Origin: Puffinus mauretanicus | Lineage: Eukaryota; Chordata; Aves; Procellariiformes; Procellariidae | Length of the DNA: 64,000 nucleotides | Assembly: GCA_023333565.1 (NCBI GenBank) | Contig: JAJKFH010001865.1 | Coordinates: 372,001-436,000 of the forward strand | Reading direction: 5' to 3' | In this document: piece after piece, positions 43,512-59,000 of the stretch | Layout: each line of letters starts with the position of its first letter | Position numbering within the stretch: position 1 is the first letter of the stretch | Notes under the pieces: generated by a model | Databases searched by the model: none | What the model was told of the DNA's origin: nothing | The model's input: only the letters and a program-made list of their open reading frames with translations | Position numbers and translations under genes: made by a program

Positions 43512-46500
43512 TATTGTGAAATAGAATAGAAGGGTTGGAATTATTACATAAAATTTGTTCCCTAAAAAATTACATTCTGATAGATTAGGTGGAACAGAGA
43601 GCTCTTTCATAACCTTTTTCTCTGTCTATAATGGTACATTTTTTCTGTGATTAGGCCAAGTTATACCTAATATTACTTTGATATAAAGCTTATTTATAAT
43701 TTGTTGCTCATTTCTTCTGGTGCTAGCACTTCATTGGTAGATACTGTCTTGTAATTAACAGGGAGTTCAAGGTTTCAAATGCATCCTTTGTAAGCTTTGT
43801 TACAGAATATTCCATTTGAATTTCCATTCTTTTTCTGGACATTTCTATTGATAACAGACACTCAAATTCCAGATGGATATTTTGCTTTTACTGTCAACAG
43901 TTTAGGTGCTTCCTTTGTTAGAGGTATAACATCCCCAAGTTTTGAAACTCAAATATTGGTCTGTTTGTGTCGTGAAAAGACTATTTCTGTCGTTCTGTTT
44001 CTTTGTGTATGTTTAGTTTGGGAGGAAAAGTGTGACCTTCTAATATGCTAATTGTACCAATCCAAATATATCAGTCAATGAAAAGTGACAGAGAAGTATG
44101 AAAGCTACACCGAAACATTTTGGTGAAACCTTATTCTGACTGAAAATACATGCATATATTTAAATTATTCTGGAAGAAAAGTGCAGAAGAAAAATTAAGA
44201 AGAAAAGCAACGTGATCCAAGCTTTATTCAGTGTAAAGGAAAAGACTATACTAATAACTGAGTTTATTTCATTGATATATATTCAAACACCATAAACTAA
44301 ATCTCTGTTTGGACAACAGGCTTCTCTTTAAATGTTCTTTGTGTAGGACATGTGCATCTGCATCTACATTACCAGGCTTCAGAGAAAAAGGGTGAGGGAA
44401 AAGATATTCTAAATTTGTCAAAATCCTTAAAATAGAACCCTAGGGCTCAATGATAGTGAAGTAGGTCTATTGAATGAAGAAGACAGCAAAAATATATGCA
44501 CCATATTATAAAAATACTCTGTGATATAGTAAAATAATTCTTCTTATGATTTACTATAGCCCTAGTCTGTTCCCCAAAAATAACTGGCAGTGTCGGCATA
44601 AATTTCTTTGCTGTCTTGCTTTAAACTGTGTCTCCATTGGGGCTTCCCCTATGATTAAAGGCGCATAACTCATTTAAGGGTTCTACCCTGCACTCTTCCG
44701 TGCATGCAAAATCAGTGGGATTCTCATTCATCTGAGACTTCTGGGATATACCTAAGAAGTTCAACCACTACTATTTTTGGTAGACTAATTAGAAACTAGT
44801 TGTATCTCTCAGTGAATTTATTTGAGGAAACTGGTCGTCTTTTTTTTGTGCACTATCTGAAAACTTTCCACAACCCTCCCAAAAAATTTCTCTGGTAAAG
44901 AATGTTGAATTTCCATGAGAAATTAATGGAGTTTCATTCCATAGTCATTCAGAGTAAAAGTAAAAATAAAAATGGAGCTTATATACCAAATAGAGAGACT
45001 ATCAGGAGAGTCAGTGAAGTTCACTAAGAATTTTTCCATCACCATTTTTTTTACAGTGGTGATCATGGTGAGCATTAAATACAAAACAATGCTGATAGAA
45101 TGATCATCATTTTGCATTTGAATAAACAATCCATTTGACTACTCTTTCTGCTGGCAGCAATTTTTATCTGAAAAAAGAGACCTCATAATTTCTTTTGTTG
45201 ATTACCACACTTGTCTGTGTGGCAGAAAGCTTCAAGTATTAAGGATTCCACTTTGCTGGTGGAAATGGAGGAAGAGGGAGGACCAATATAAACGTTGTTC
45301 CTCCTATCCCTTATACTCAAGGGAACTATGGCTACTTGCGGCAGCCCTTTGTAACTTACATAATATGGAAACAGCCTTGCTGGGAAACTTGAAATGGACC
45401 TCAAAGCAAAGGCTATTAAATGGTGGTATCTGTGTGGGCTCTAGAACAGAGCCTATGCAGTAGAGTCTGAGTATACAAGCAGAGTTTATTTCCAGCAGAT
45501 CTCAATATCTGATTAATTCTTTCCCATCTATGTACATTGGGACAGTAATTACACAAACCTTCCATTCAGGTTGCAGAAACAGTATCGCTTGAACTGTGTA
45601 TGGGCAATAAAATGCAAAATTCAGAATTCTGTTTCAGGGTCAATGTTTGAAGTAAGCCTCCACTGTTTGAACGTACAAGTGTTTGAATGTGCTTTTGGAG
45701 AGACTAGGAGAGGTTCAAAAAAACAGTCATTTTAAAACTGACTTTTGAATTTGAACTAATATTCACTGGGTATTACTGTTTGCTCAGCTTGACCTGTTTC
45801 TTGCCCTGTGTAATACAGCGTAAGGTGTTTGCATTCCAGATTTTGATTTGGGAAATGCTTTTTGCTCATATTGTGTGGTGGCAGGTGCGTAATTGGTAGG
45901 CACAATTGCTAGAATTGCAGATTGAAAATCTACACATCTTCTGAGATATCCTTTTCAGACCAGAGGTGAGGATGTAAGAGGCAAAACATTCAGAAAGCAG
46001 CTTACACTCAGTTAACCACAGGACAATTTAGTTATATTCTTAGAAGGATGACTCATTCTGCCAATACCACCATATAAAAGAAATTACCTATACTTCATAA
46101 AATAGCATTTCAGTTTAAGTGGACAATTCACTTTTACATTTTTATTTTTAATAGTGAACTGGCTCTAAGATATAGCTCCATAAAAAGCCATATATAACAC
46201 AGAAGCAATTTTCTAAAAATAATGGGAGGAATTTATGTAAAATGATATCAAGCTTCAAGCACATCCAACAGGCAATATTGTGAAGCATCTCCTGTGGTTT
46301 TGCTATGTGATCTGGAAATTGAAGAAGAAGTAGTGTAATTAAATAATCTAACTCAAAGAGTTACAAAGAGACAAAAGCATTGGATTCAGAAAATTCATTT
46401 ATACAAAATAAGATGTTCTGTAGTGGTGGAATTTTCTGAAGGTTGTGCTAATCATACATGAAAAATCGACAAAGAGAAAATGGAAATAGTATGGAGTTGA

Positions 46501-49500
46501 ACTAAGGAGGCTTTCATTAGATAATCAGTATAAGAAATAAAGCAAGCTAACTCCACTAATTTAGAATCAAATAAACAGTTCCAAAAAGTGGATCAAATGC
46601 AAGACTTGACCTTAATTCAATTTTCTTTTTACCAACATGGAAAACATCCTTACCAAGCAGTGGTTTAAAAGTACAAAGTGGAAATAGTAGAGGCCAATGA
46701 AGCAGCTCATTCTCCATGATAATTCTCTCCAGTCAGGCTTTTAGATTTTTTTCATAATACGACTAAAGAAAACACTGTTCAGTGCTCTCAGAGTTTTATT
46801 TCTCCCTCTTAGAAGTCCAGCCACAGCACACTGCAATTATGTTAGTGGTTATTTAGACCTGAGAGATCTGTTGAGACACATAATTTGCTTTGGGTTTGGG
46901 TAGCTTTCTAGATTGTTTGGTTTAACTGTTCTTATAGAGGAATGTGACATTAGAGGGACTTTTTAATTATTTTTTTCAGATTAATTTAAGACTTTTTCAA
47001 ATTCTTAGTTACTTGCTGAAAAGAATAGCTCTAATCAGCAGGACACATGTATAGAATCTCTGCAAAAGCTCATGTATCCAGAGAGTTACAGCCTTATGTT
47101 GCTGCATTCTCAAGGATTTAATGCTTTCTCAAGGTCTATTCACTACCCACAGGAGCCCTCCAGGAACGCCCACAACATGATGAGCAGCTGAGCCACTACA
47201 GGCAGCATGCAAACAGGCAGGAGAACAATGGCAGCACTGAAGCCAAGCTCCTTAGCTGTGCTTGGCATTCCTGGTGTCATGCAGCTCTGAAGCAGGACAG
47301 AAAAGTTATTCAGTCTAGAATGAGAAGCCTGAAAGCAGATTTTAACCTCTATTTTGGCAGAGACAGAAGTGACACACTGGCAGATTTCTCGTTACGCCCA
47401 TCCTGTGATGCTCTACAGTCAGTGTTCAGAGCAGTACTGGCATGCCTAAGTGAGGGAAGCAAATCATAGGGGTCAAGGCTAGTTTTAAAATGGAAGTGCA
47501 CACAGAAGAGCAGCAACAACCAGAATTTCAAACTTGTTTTCCTTCCATTTCCCTTTATTTTTGTTTTACTTCCATAACCTTATTGCTCTTTATCTCCACC
47601 TGTGTCTTCCTTTATTCTTGTTTGAGTACAAGGGTTACATTTTTTCTTTGTTTTGCTAGAAGAATGATGACAATTGGTTCCTGCTAGAAATAGGTTCAGA
47701 AGTTCAGGTCTTCTGAGCTCTTGCTAACTTCAGGCACTGCACAGAATATTAAAATGAAACAATATGTCCCCTGTTATATTTCTGCAGGCTTCAGACTCAT
47801 TTTGGCTCACTAAATAATTTTGCTATATGGAAAACAAGCACCAGATGAAACATATCACTGCCTAAAGACAGTTTCTGAATGCAAACGTCTTCCACCTTCA
47901 GGTAATCTGGAAAGCTATGGAACTCAAATCAGTCTGAGCTGAGCTCTGATGATCAACTATTTGCATTTTATCTCATTTTCACGTCATCCCCTGCACATAT
48001 CTATTGTGGTACCATGGCTTTTGAGAATCCAAAAGTCAGCCCTTCCATATAGAAGATCTAGAATGTCATTATTTCCAAGTCCTTGATTCTGCAAGGTGCT
48101 AAGGCACTTTGATCCAATACAGGACATCAGCTTAAGCCTTCACCCAACACAATCTCAGACACATACTTACCTTTAAACACTCTAGTAGCTCCAGGGGCCT
48201 ATCCTCACTGAAACCAATGACAAAGCTTTTACTCACTGTGCAAGACCCTGGTGACAGCATTACAATTTCTTAATAGGAAGTGGGTTTTTAAGCACTTTGA
48301 TAAAGCATCTGGAGCTACGTGGGGTTGATAGCAGGGTATGGTCCAACAAGATGGTAAGGTTCCCTCATGCCACTGTGTGGTCTGTGGTCTGTCTTCTGCC
48401 ATTCTGCCTGCTTTGGGGATGCCTAACCTTCCTATAAGCCAGCAAAGCTCCCTAAACAAACTGGGGGAAAAGCATAAAAAGATAATAGTTTCCTGCCACA
48501 CTGGTGAGCTGAATGGGCTCATCATGATATACAAGGAGAGCCAGAGTTGGCTTGCAGGAGAAGCTAGAGGGCCATGTGTTACTGGAAGTAAGATAGTCAT
48601 CGGCAAGGGTCAGGGAGCACCACATCAAGGCACAATGTCTTCCAAACACCCGTCTTTTGGTGTTTTTTTAGGTAGATATACACACATATACAGATATATA
48701 TGCGCACACACTCCCACACCAGTTTCCTTTTTGTCTGGATCTCAAACAATATTCGAACTTCTCCAGTTTATTCCATGCTGGAAAGATGCATTGTAGTTTG
48801 TAACATATTTTATTTAAGTGAGAATTACCAGTCTTCCTGAATGTCTTTTGGTCTGCAAAGCAGTGATTTTCTTTAATCTGCAGAAGAGAATTAAGAGATA
48901 TTTGGAAAGGTTTTGAATAATCTTTTTCCCATAGTTACAAAAAAAAAAAAAAAGCCTGAAGTGAAAGACAGTACATGAAAGATTGTCAGAAACCAGGAGT
49001 TGTTTTTATACGTATTTACAATAAATGGAGCATTGGATTGATTGTTGCATACCTGCCTAATACCTGTGCAGACACAACTGCAAGACAGGTATAGTTCTGG
49101 ATTTGTATTTGTAATTGGGATTACCTTACCTGTGTGAAAAGACATTCTGCTTCTTTACAAAAACTTGCACTTTCTTACAGGAAACTTTGGAACTTCATTT
49201 TTCCCACTGCTTTGGTTTGTGAATACACACTGACCTGTGATAACTGAGACTTTGTTGTGCAAGAACACAGCTGAGCTACTACTACATAGGAGTATACAAA
49301 GGAATCAGATATTATTTACATCAGTTTGCATACATTGCTGAGCCTCTTTCTGGAAATTTCAGAGGTGATCAGATATTGTGTTCTAGAAGGAAAGAAGGAC
49401 AAAAGGTTAACTCCTACCATGTCCTTTCCTTTTCAACCATGTAAAAAAGAATTAGTGCAAGTTAGAGAAATGGAGTTGCTTTCATGTAAGAAATAGGAAA

Positions 49501-52500
49501 ATCAGTCTGTTTTCCTCTTTATAATTTGTTGTGCAAATCTAAGTAATGCCATTTTTCCTTATAGTTATGTCCTTTAAAAATATTAACGGGATACTAAGAT
49601 TAACTAAAATATCTTTTTTGATAGTCGCTCATAAGACTGCATGTTGAAAGATTTTGAAAAGAGATCCCTTTCTCCATCCTTCTGTGATTTCAAGAGTCAC
49701 TGAGAAAATTAGAAGACATCTTTGAGTGGCCTTAATTTACATGTAGCTTAACGTTTTTATATATTTAGAGTTATATAAAGATTGGGAACCTAACACATAT
49801 AAGAACATGGTTGATAAAGTATGTTTGATTAGAACAAAGGTGCAGATACTGTATTTATTTTTTAGCTATTGTACTTATCTATCAGAGGGCCATCAAACTC
49901 AAGTCAAACTGAGAAAATTCTGCTGCTTTTGAATATATGATAATGGAGAGATTGGAGGGGGTGACATCTTTATTTTTCTGAAAGATATTAAGCTCTCTGG
50001 TTCAGCTATTATATTGAGATATTCATGAAAGGTTCTTGTTTATTATAGACTAGAATCATTTTTAGGTATATTAGTAGGTACTATGAAGCTGAAATTTAGG
50101 AAATTTATCCGCATGCCATCTTCAGAGAGATATGCATATATAGCTTTTCACAACTATATGTGCGTGTACTTTGTATATGTATCTACATATACATAATAAA
50201 ATATTGACAAACTCTCTGTGATAGCTCTGACTTCGTCACATTCTGCCTGATTTACCAATGTCAGCCACAATGTCTATCTTAAAACCATTAATCTGGCAAA
50301 TGTTTAAGTCAATTCTTGAAGACACAGAGCAATTGTTTATAAATTTAAAATGTCACAGAGAATGCTGACTTATACTAAATATGGACCTGCTTATTCTATT
50401 CGTTAAATTTGTGTTTTACCTCAGAAATGCAAAGCAGAACAATATTGGATAGGCATGACTTATATAAGCATACATTTACCTCCATTTTCATGCATCACAT
50501 TTTGTATTATTTAACAGCAGCTTGGTCCTGCTGTTTTATTGCCCAATTGGCTAGGAAGACATATGACCATAAGAACAGACAGAGGCTTACATTTGCATTT
50601 GTTCTCACATTATGGAGCTCAGAAGCAAACTGGTAATCAGAAACATATTATCTAGAATTACAAGGGACACGTTGCTACCACAGTAATGTTTTAAAAAATT
50701 AAGTGTTCTCAGTAGGTGTTTAGTGCCTCCATATTTCAGTTAGCATACTCTTACTACATGCCTACAATTTTTAAAGATTGTATATAGGGATATATTATTT
50801 GGATGTACATTATGCATATCTGAATGTCTACATATTCTCACAGCAAAAGTTTCTTACCCAATATTTTATGAATATGTTACAAAGGAAGAAAGAAAGGATA
50901 GGAGATATCAGACAAGAATTGAGGGATGAGAGATGAGGGATGAGGGATGTACAATACTGATGGATCACTTCTCTGATCCCAAAGCTACTGTACTCAGGGC
51001 TGCTCCTCAGGCATAAATGAGATTTTTCTAACTCTTGGCATGTGCTGACATACTCAAAAAGCAAAACTACAGCAAGGGTTCCTTATAGCACTCAGTTAGG
51101 TTGGGATTCCCAAGTCTAGCATCCCTTAAATAGTCTTCAGTAATCTAAATGTCACAGCAGACTATTGAAAAAGACTACTACACACTGGGGACCCAATTTC
51201 CCAGTTCCAAATGTGCCAAACGTTGTGATATCAGCCAGCATTACCACATGAAGAAACTACATCACAACAAATGGATTGTCTGACCAAATATCGCTTTAAT
51301 TTTCACAGGGGAAAAAAAAGCTACGGAACTTAGATTTGTTTTCCTTCATGATTTCATATTCATTGTGTTCCCAAACTAAGACTAAATTTGTAAATGGCAT
51401 TTTTGTATATGTGTGTGTATAGATATATGTGTATAGATATATATTTGTACATATTTATACATATATAAATATGAATTATATCAACAGGGCATGCATGAAG
51501 CATATATGTACATTTGACTAAATATAAAACATTTTTTAAGATGATGGAGTTTCTGACAGTCCCATCAGAGTTGTGAATGTTAAGCACTTCTGAAGATTGA
51601 AATATGGTTATTTAGGTGACTAAACATCGCAAAGAGCTGTCATGTTTGAACATACAGGCCAAAGTGCTTAGGGAAAAATCAGCTTTATTCTGTTGAGTAT
51701 ATCAGCTTGTTGAAAGAGAGGTAGACAATACAGTAGTCATGAAAACTGAAACTGGACTATCAGAAAAGAAGCTAACACATTTTATCTTCATTGAACATGA
51801 GACATAGCACAAAATCATTGGCCTTTTCCTAATGGGCAGCTTATGAAGAAAAGGGAAAAAAAAATCCATATTCTATCAGACAAGATCATTAACCCCTTTT
51901 TCTCTTAAAAAAAAAAAATCCCTTTTATTTTGTTTGTAGAGCCACCAGTAACATCCTCCGTATTTTGTGCAAACACAGGTTAGTACAGCAAGTTCAATCT
52001 CTTTCATTTAATACCCACATTTCTAGGAAGATATCTCTGGACCACAGGTCTTGAATTAGGAACAGATGGCTAGGTTAAACACTTCTGGCAGGGTCACAAA
52101 GAGCCCTTCCATCCAGCCATGACCTGGCAATCAGACTCTTTGATCAAGATGTTTTGCAGGATTGTGCCGTATCTATAGCTACTCCACTGGAGCAGACTTA
52201 TTTGACCAGTACAGCCCTCTGTGTGGTAGCACCCCTTGTCAGGTCTCTGTATGTTCAAAGTGCTGAGGGGCTCTTCCTCTACCTTGGCTGACCTAATGGT
52301 CCGGAAGGAAGAGATATAGCCAGTTGGCCACGCTTTGGGAGCTGCATCCAGGAGCTACTGAAGTTAGGAACACAAGATGTCCTATGAGCACTGTGCAATG
52401 TAATAGCAAAAAAAATCATTTTTTCCCTCAGAAACAAAAGTTCCTACAGTAAGATTACTTAAACATGAAGGCCACTTTTCGTACCACTGTCAGTTTAATT

Positions 52501-53000
52501 AAAGCATTTTTCACCAAGTTATTTGTTGTTGAAATGATCTTTCAAAAAACACTAAGAAAATAAGAGGTCTACCAAAATATACTGTGATTTGCTTGGAATT
52601 AATATATAATTCAAAATTCAGTGGAAAGTTTTGTAGAACTTACTGAGTAATAGTAAAAAAAATCAGTAACTTAATGACAGAAATCAGTAAGAGAATAAAA
52701 GCATGGATCCCCACAAATATTTGTTGCTTAAATGTTTTTAGAGTCAGGGCAAACTCTTTATGAACAAAGGACTCAGTAGTCTAAAGTACTTGGTTTTTTA
52801 CAAGCTGTCTCCTCTTTATTATTTCAAGTTCTTCTATGTCTATAGACTTTTATCGGACAGTTTCTGTAAGCCTTTCAAAATTGTATACTCATTTGTGTAT
52901 AGTGAATGTGACCTATGAAGTATGAAATGCAAGAAGAGGACGTGCAAATCTGAAAGCAGAGAAGATAACTTCTTACATGCAAGGGTGTAGCTACCATTGT
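43512..53000. other. AT-rich gene-poor interval
   Basis: No V segment, exon series or RNA gene recognised. Simple-sequence stretches include alternating TA/CA near 48670-48715, GATGAGG repeats near 50921-50950 and TATATG/TGTGTA near 51405-51475. Poly(A) runs lie near 48938-48953 and 51908-51919. Confidence 0.45.
51405..51475. repeat. TA/TGTA-rich simple repeat
   Basis: Alternating purine-pyrimidine sequence of TATGTGTG and TATAGATATA units, read directly. Confidence 0.75.
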
Positions 53001-56000
53001 TAATTACAGGAAAAAATATTTGCCTGACTGATTTCCTCCAGCTTTGCAAATTAGGGAAGTAGAATAAGCTGAATTTTTTCTTTTGTTTGTTTTCCCTCTC
53101 TCCTTTTTTGTTATTGTTTTTGTTTTACATGCATTACACTTTTCTTAAAAGCTGCCTATAACCTTGTTTTGATTGGTACTTTGGGGGAATAAGCACAAAC
53201 TGAATGTTCAGGAAAATGAGAAAAGATGGATCCTTTGTTCATGAGTGCAAAAAACAATAGCTCATGTAACCTCAGCTGTTTCTTCTCACTAAGCCAGTAT
53301 AGGTGGAATGCCTTCTCTCACCCAAGCCTCCTGTGCTGCATGGGGAAAGGAATATATATGCCATAAGAGTCAGTTATGAGGGTAGCTATTTTCCTCTAAA
53401 ACTACAGAGAGCAATGGTCTGTCATCAGATTTTGGCACCTGTTGCTAAATTTCTGGGAAGCACCAGAGATTTTCTTTAGTTCCTCAGATCAGGCTTGGGT
53501 ACGGGTCCTGTGCCCTTGAAATTGTCTATAATGGTCTGGAAAAAGAGAAAGCTGGGGAAAAAAATATCTAATAAGGTGAACTCTGTCCATTCTCATCTTT
53601 TAGCAGTCAGGCTTTGGTCTACCTCTGCTCATAAGAATTTTTCCTCAGAATCAAAAAAATGTTGTTGTCTGCCCTCACCCTGACCCTTATGTCATGGCAG
53701 AAAATATTTCCCAGCTCCAGAAGAGACTTAGAGCTGTATCAGCCCTTCTGAAAGACAATAAACAGTTGCCAAGGGATATTGTAATTTTCAGAGCAGGATG
53801 GTGCTTTTTCCATCTGTTTCACCCAAGTCCACTGCTGTCAAAGCAGCCTCCAGTGACAGCAAAATATGAATTCCAGAAAAACTAAAAGTTATGTTCTTGA
53901 CTAGAAAGACGAAAACAAAGAGAACATCATAAAAGGACGTGAAGACGACAAGAGGACTTGGTACATACATATGTATGTATATGTATGTGTACACACAGGT
54001 GTAAATAAACAGATATTACATTGAACATCTTTTGTAACCTCCTCAGGCATATTTTGGCCAATAAAGCGAAGTAATTCAGCTAACTGTATTAAGTACTGAT
54101 TGCGACTTCTTGTCTTTGTTTCATACCCAGAAGCTCTATATCCTTTTAATACTGTAATGTTCTGTTTATACGCTTCGATAGCCTTTAATTTCGCTTATAA
54201 TTAAAGGTGACTAACTCTGCTGTAGCTTTAGCAGACTCTTTGGAGACCGCTAGAATGAAACGGGTTTAAGTTTACCAGGGAATGTCTCATTAAAATATGT
54301 TTAGAGATGACATATGTGCTGTATGTGTGTACACAAAAATATCCATATATATGTTATGGATGTCAGTTTCATCACTCACGTTTCTCCATTTTTTAGGAAG
54401 TCAGGTGAACCAAATTTTTAGCTTAACTGTCCTCTCAGACAGCAAAATCTACTATATGAAACTCTCCTTGATAAACAAAACATTCAATACATACAGAGAA
54501 CACTGAAATTATACTTTAAAATAAACAGGGTTTTCATTTTTTAAGTACTGTGGATAAGTCATAAGAAAATTCATTACAACTAGATCTTCTGGAATTCATC
54601 ATACAAAGTTGCCCATTTCTTGTTAATACGTAAGATTTAAATTGACATTTATCACCATATGCTTTAATGCATGCATATGAACTTATTGCTGACTTTTCTT
54701 TGTTCAGAGATGGTATCTCATTCTTTACAGAAGACATACATATATGATATACAACGTGTGTCTTCTCAGAACTTGGCACTATTTCATCCATTTCCAAATA
54801 CATCACAGCACTGCCATTAAACTAGCACACAATATTAACTATTTTGGTTAGTAGATGACTGGACTCCTCAGTTTTACTAAAACAGAGGTGTGTAACATGT
54901 ATTCAAAGTGATACAGATTTGGGGATGTGCCAGATACACAGCTCAGATAATAAAGACAATGATTTGAGGTACTCCTTGACAGCAGATACCACACCCATTA
55001 TTTGCAGATTATTTTCTTTTTTATCCTTACATTTAAAATATTCTCTTCTCATTACACTTTGACTAGCTTAGTTCTTGGACTGTCCCTGTGTCTGCACCTG
55101 TGTCTGAAAGGGAGCAGGGGAGAAGTAGGGGAAATCGTTACCACACACATAGGTTGGCCATTTAAAAATTTATCATTCATGAGCAGCTACTGGGAATATG
55201 CAATAACTAGCACACCTGTTTCTGGAAGTTTCTGGTCTTTTCCAAACAACCTTTACAGTATGCTTATATTCAGATCCAAACCAGAAATCGGTGGACCTTC
55301 TCAAGGTTTTCTTTCTTTACTTAATACCTGTTAAAGCCTTGTAAACTATACTTATTAGGAGAAGGTGTACAGAAGTTCCTCAGATGATAAACTTTTCTCT
55401 TTCTTATTGTTTGTACACAGGATTTTATTTCCCTCCCCCACACCTTTATAACAAAGAGGTTCAATGCCACAACTTAAAACATCTGCATAACAATGTCATA
55501 ATATCTGTCACAAGCCAAGCTTATTTAACAACTGGGAAATGTACAAGTCAGCAGGAAATTAAGACAGAATAGAAGAAAACCAGAGTAGCTTAGTCTGCAC
55601 TTATTTGATGTCCCTGCACATCAAATGCAATTTAAGAAGTACAATTAGAAACTAGTGTGTAATAAATACTTTGTCTTAAGCTCCAAATCAGAAGGGAATT
55701 TGTACAAGTTTGAAGGCCAATGGATTTGCAAACATTTTCAAATCTGCTGAATCACAGTTCCAGCACCTCCCTTTATATATTGTGCACAACCGAGCATCTC
55801 CTAAAATTTCTGCTCTATTAATAAATGCCAGTGGTGTCAAAGGGTTATATAAAATCGACAACAATTAGACGTCACTGTGGGCCTCCCTCTTTCCAATATT
55901 TTTGAAATGAAGTCTCCCATTTCAGAGAGCAAAGTACAGCAATGAATACTGCTGATTCACATGTGACCTTAAAACATAAAATAGAAAAGTCTTGTAGTAA

Positions 56001-59000
56001 AACTATACTAAAATGCATTTCCTTCTTTCTCTGAGTTCTCCTTAATGCCATATGTAAATGGTGCTGGTCAAGGATGCAAAATCCAGTCCAGGGAAGAGTG
56101 TCATAACAAATACATTGATCATCTGACATTCAGGTTCCCCTTATGCTTCTGCAGGAATGCACCTTCTATTTCTTCCTTACGTGCTGTTTGTGAAACCTTT
56201 CTCTGTGTAACCAGGAAGGCAAGAACAGAACATTTTTTCTTTATGATGTCTCTCACTTTAAAAAAAAATCTTCTTTTTTTTTTTTTTTTTCATTTTGGCA
56301 GCAACACCGACAACTCTTGATAATTTTGGAGTGGATTCAGGTTGTTTTTACTATCTAAGGATTTATATATTTTTACTGGTAAACTTGAGACATACAGTAA
56401 GTTGGTGGCATATTAGACTGCTTGCTCATTTAAATGGAGGGTTAATAAGGACTGTAAACAAGTCCAGTGTATTTACATTGTATTTAAATCAAATATTTCA
56501 AGAAGAACAGTTTTTAAGTGAATTAGGACCCTTTTTAAACCTCTAACTCTTTTTCAATGTGAGAAAGGCAAAATGCCCTCCAACTATCTACAAGTTTGGA
56601 TACATCCCAGATTTGCTGAACTCATAGGTTTGGCTCAGCTCTAGTTGCTGCAGGAAGGTAATGTAAATTACACTAAGATGTAGCAATTTAAAAGAATGTA
56701 AAAAATGGCAAAAATATTCTGTATTTCCCATTAAACTGAAGAGTTAAGCTTCATCACATTAAAATACTGCTTACTTGCTTCTCATAATTACAGCTGACAT
56801 CTTTATAATAAAGAGGTAATAGCTTCATCTAAGCAATATCATTTCCTTCTGTAGACTGCTGTAAGTAAGGGGACAGACCTAATGCACAGTATTTGCATGG
56901 CATCTAAAAGGGCAAATAAGATTATTGGTTATGACTTACGTTTCTTTCTTGCACTAGTTTGAAGAAATTAAGCATCAGATCTAGCAGTACCCCAAGAAAG
57001 ACCATATTATTTCACCTTCACAAAAGAGGAGCATCCTTTCTTGTGACCTTTTGAGAGAGCTTTTTTCAAGATGCCCACCGGTCTGACTTAACGCAACATA
57101 CCACACAACAGACCCAGGTATGGTAAGAATATAGAGCCAATTTTTTTACAGTGGCATTCAAATGCTTCTAAAATCTTCTTCTAAATGACAAAGGGAATGG
57201 AGATTTAATGCTTTCTGCAGTGTATGTCGCTCCTACCACAGAGTAGGCAAAATGTCCATTTCGTTACATGTTTCATAAGAAATTTGCAGTATATTTCAAG
57301 ATTTCAAGCCCAGGATAGAAGGAAGCCCTTGCATGGCATTATAGAATTTCTCACTACAGAGGCTTCATATCTCCCTCTGAAACATCTGTTGTTGGCCACT
57401 ATGGGATACCAGTCTAGATTAATGATTGGTCTAATCCCATGAGATACTTTCTCTATTTGAATTATACTGATGGGTTTGCTCAAATACAACTTTTTACCAT
57501 GAGGGGAAGTTTAGAACATATTGGCTGTGGAACCCCAAGGTGAACATGTTTCATGCACTTTGGGATACTGGATTGGAAGAGAACATTTCAGCCCAAATGA
57601 TCTAGCTCTTTAGGTTATTTCTCTGGAAAACTCAGGAATTATTGAACTCTTTGGCATCCAGAGGTCTTGCATGTAGACAGGTCTTTTTCACTTCAATGCT
57701 TCACAAAATGATTGTCTTTCATGCTTCTACTCTCTCCATCTTTGGAAAGCTGGCCTTAGCCTCAGTTCATCTCTTTCAGACACTTTAGGGCCATCAATCA
57801 GAAAGACAGTCACATCCAGACCTCTCTTCTGAAACAGTGGACGCGCTGAGGCACACATAGAGGTAAAGTTACAAGTCCTTTCAAATTACAGCATGTTAAT
57901 CTGGGCACCCTGAGGAAAGTATTCCCAACCTTAGGCAGTTAACTTGACTTCCTAGACTTACAGCATAGTTAGATACCTTCAGAAGTAATGATTAGATCTG
58001 ATGCCCCCAGAGGAGGGGGCATCCCTTCCTTCCCACTACCCAGGCTGGGGGACTGACAATTCTCTACTAATTTAGGATTAGAAAAGGGGAGCAAATTAAA
58101 ACATTAGGAATGGTTGACCGCTGAATAAAGTAAAATGGCTTTAAAAAAGATGGCTTTTGCACCGTTTAGCTTCAGGGTGTGGCTTCTTTTCCACTATATG
58201 TGTCTGGTTTTCCCTTGACTTGTTGTGAATACTTCTTCCTAGACCCTTTTAGATTGTAATGTTAATTTATACCATTTTTTGGTACATTTCAGATATTCTA
58301 ATCTCATTTTATTCTTCTAGAGAATTTTTCTATCCTAATGTATACATATAGTTATAAAAAGCACACCAACAATAGCTGGAAATAAACAATTAGACATCCA
58401 TGCTCTTAAATGATCTCTGATTTATAAAGTACTCCTTTTGGTAGTGTTTCTACATCAGGAGGTTCACTGTTCCCTAGTTTTCAATATGCAATCAGAAAGG
58501 CATCTTAAAAGATGTCATGACTAAGGCTTACATCAGTGTTATAATGCCAGCTTCCACCATCCTTTGTATAATTTCCTGATAGCCAGTGAAACAGTGCAAA
58601 TTACATTATGATTCTTGATTTCTGATTCTGAATGATCTCCTCCAAGTGCAATATTCAGTTTAATGTGCAGCACCTGTGAAAGCACAGTCCATAATGCGAG
58701 TGTTCTGTGCATTGTCATTCCACAAATGATTACTACTTTGATCACAGTATAGATATGCCAACCTGTTTAAACCTGTTGTCAATAGGAATAAACAAGCTCA
58801 AAGTGTTTGTCTTAGAGTGACACCGCAAAGCAGCCTGCAATCAAGCCAGCATGTTTAGAAGACAAAGCAGTAAACAGTAAAAGGTTAACTTATAACCTTT
58901 GGTAATACGATAAAGTGCTGTTTGGCTAAAAACATGCAATTAAATTCAAAACTGGGTTTTCATCACACAAAAAGCCTATTCAGTGTAGATTTGCTGCATC

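Noticed and set aside
55872..56129. Minus-strand frame ending near ESAVFIAVLC with a CACAGTG close behind
   Set aside because: It superficially recalls a V segment end, but the spacing to the heptamer, the missing nonamer and the lack of framework residues argue against it.
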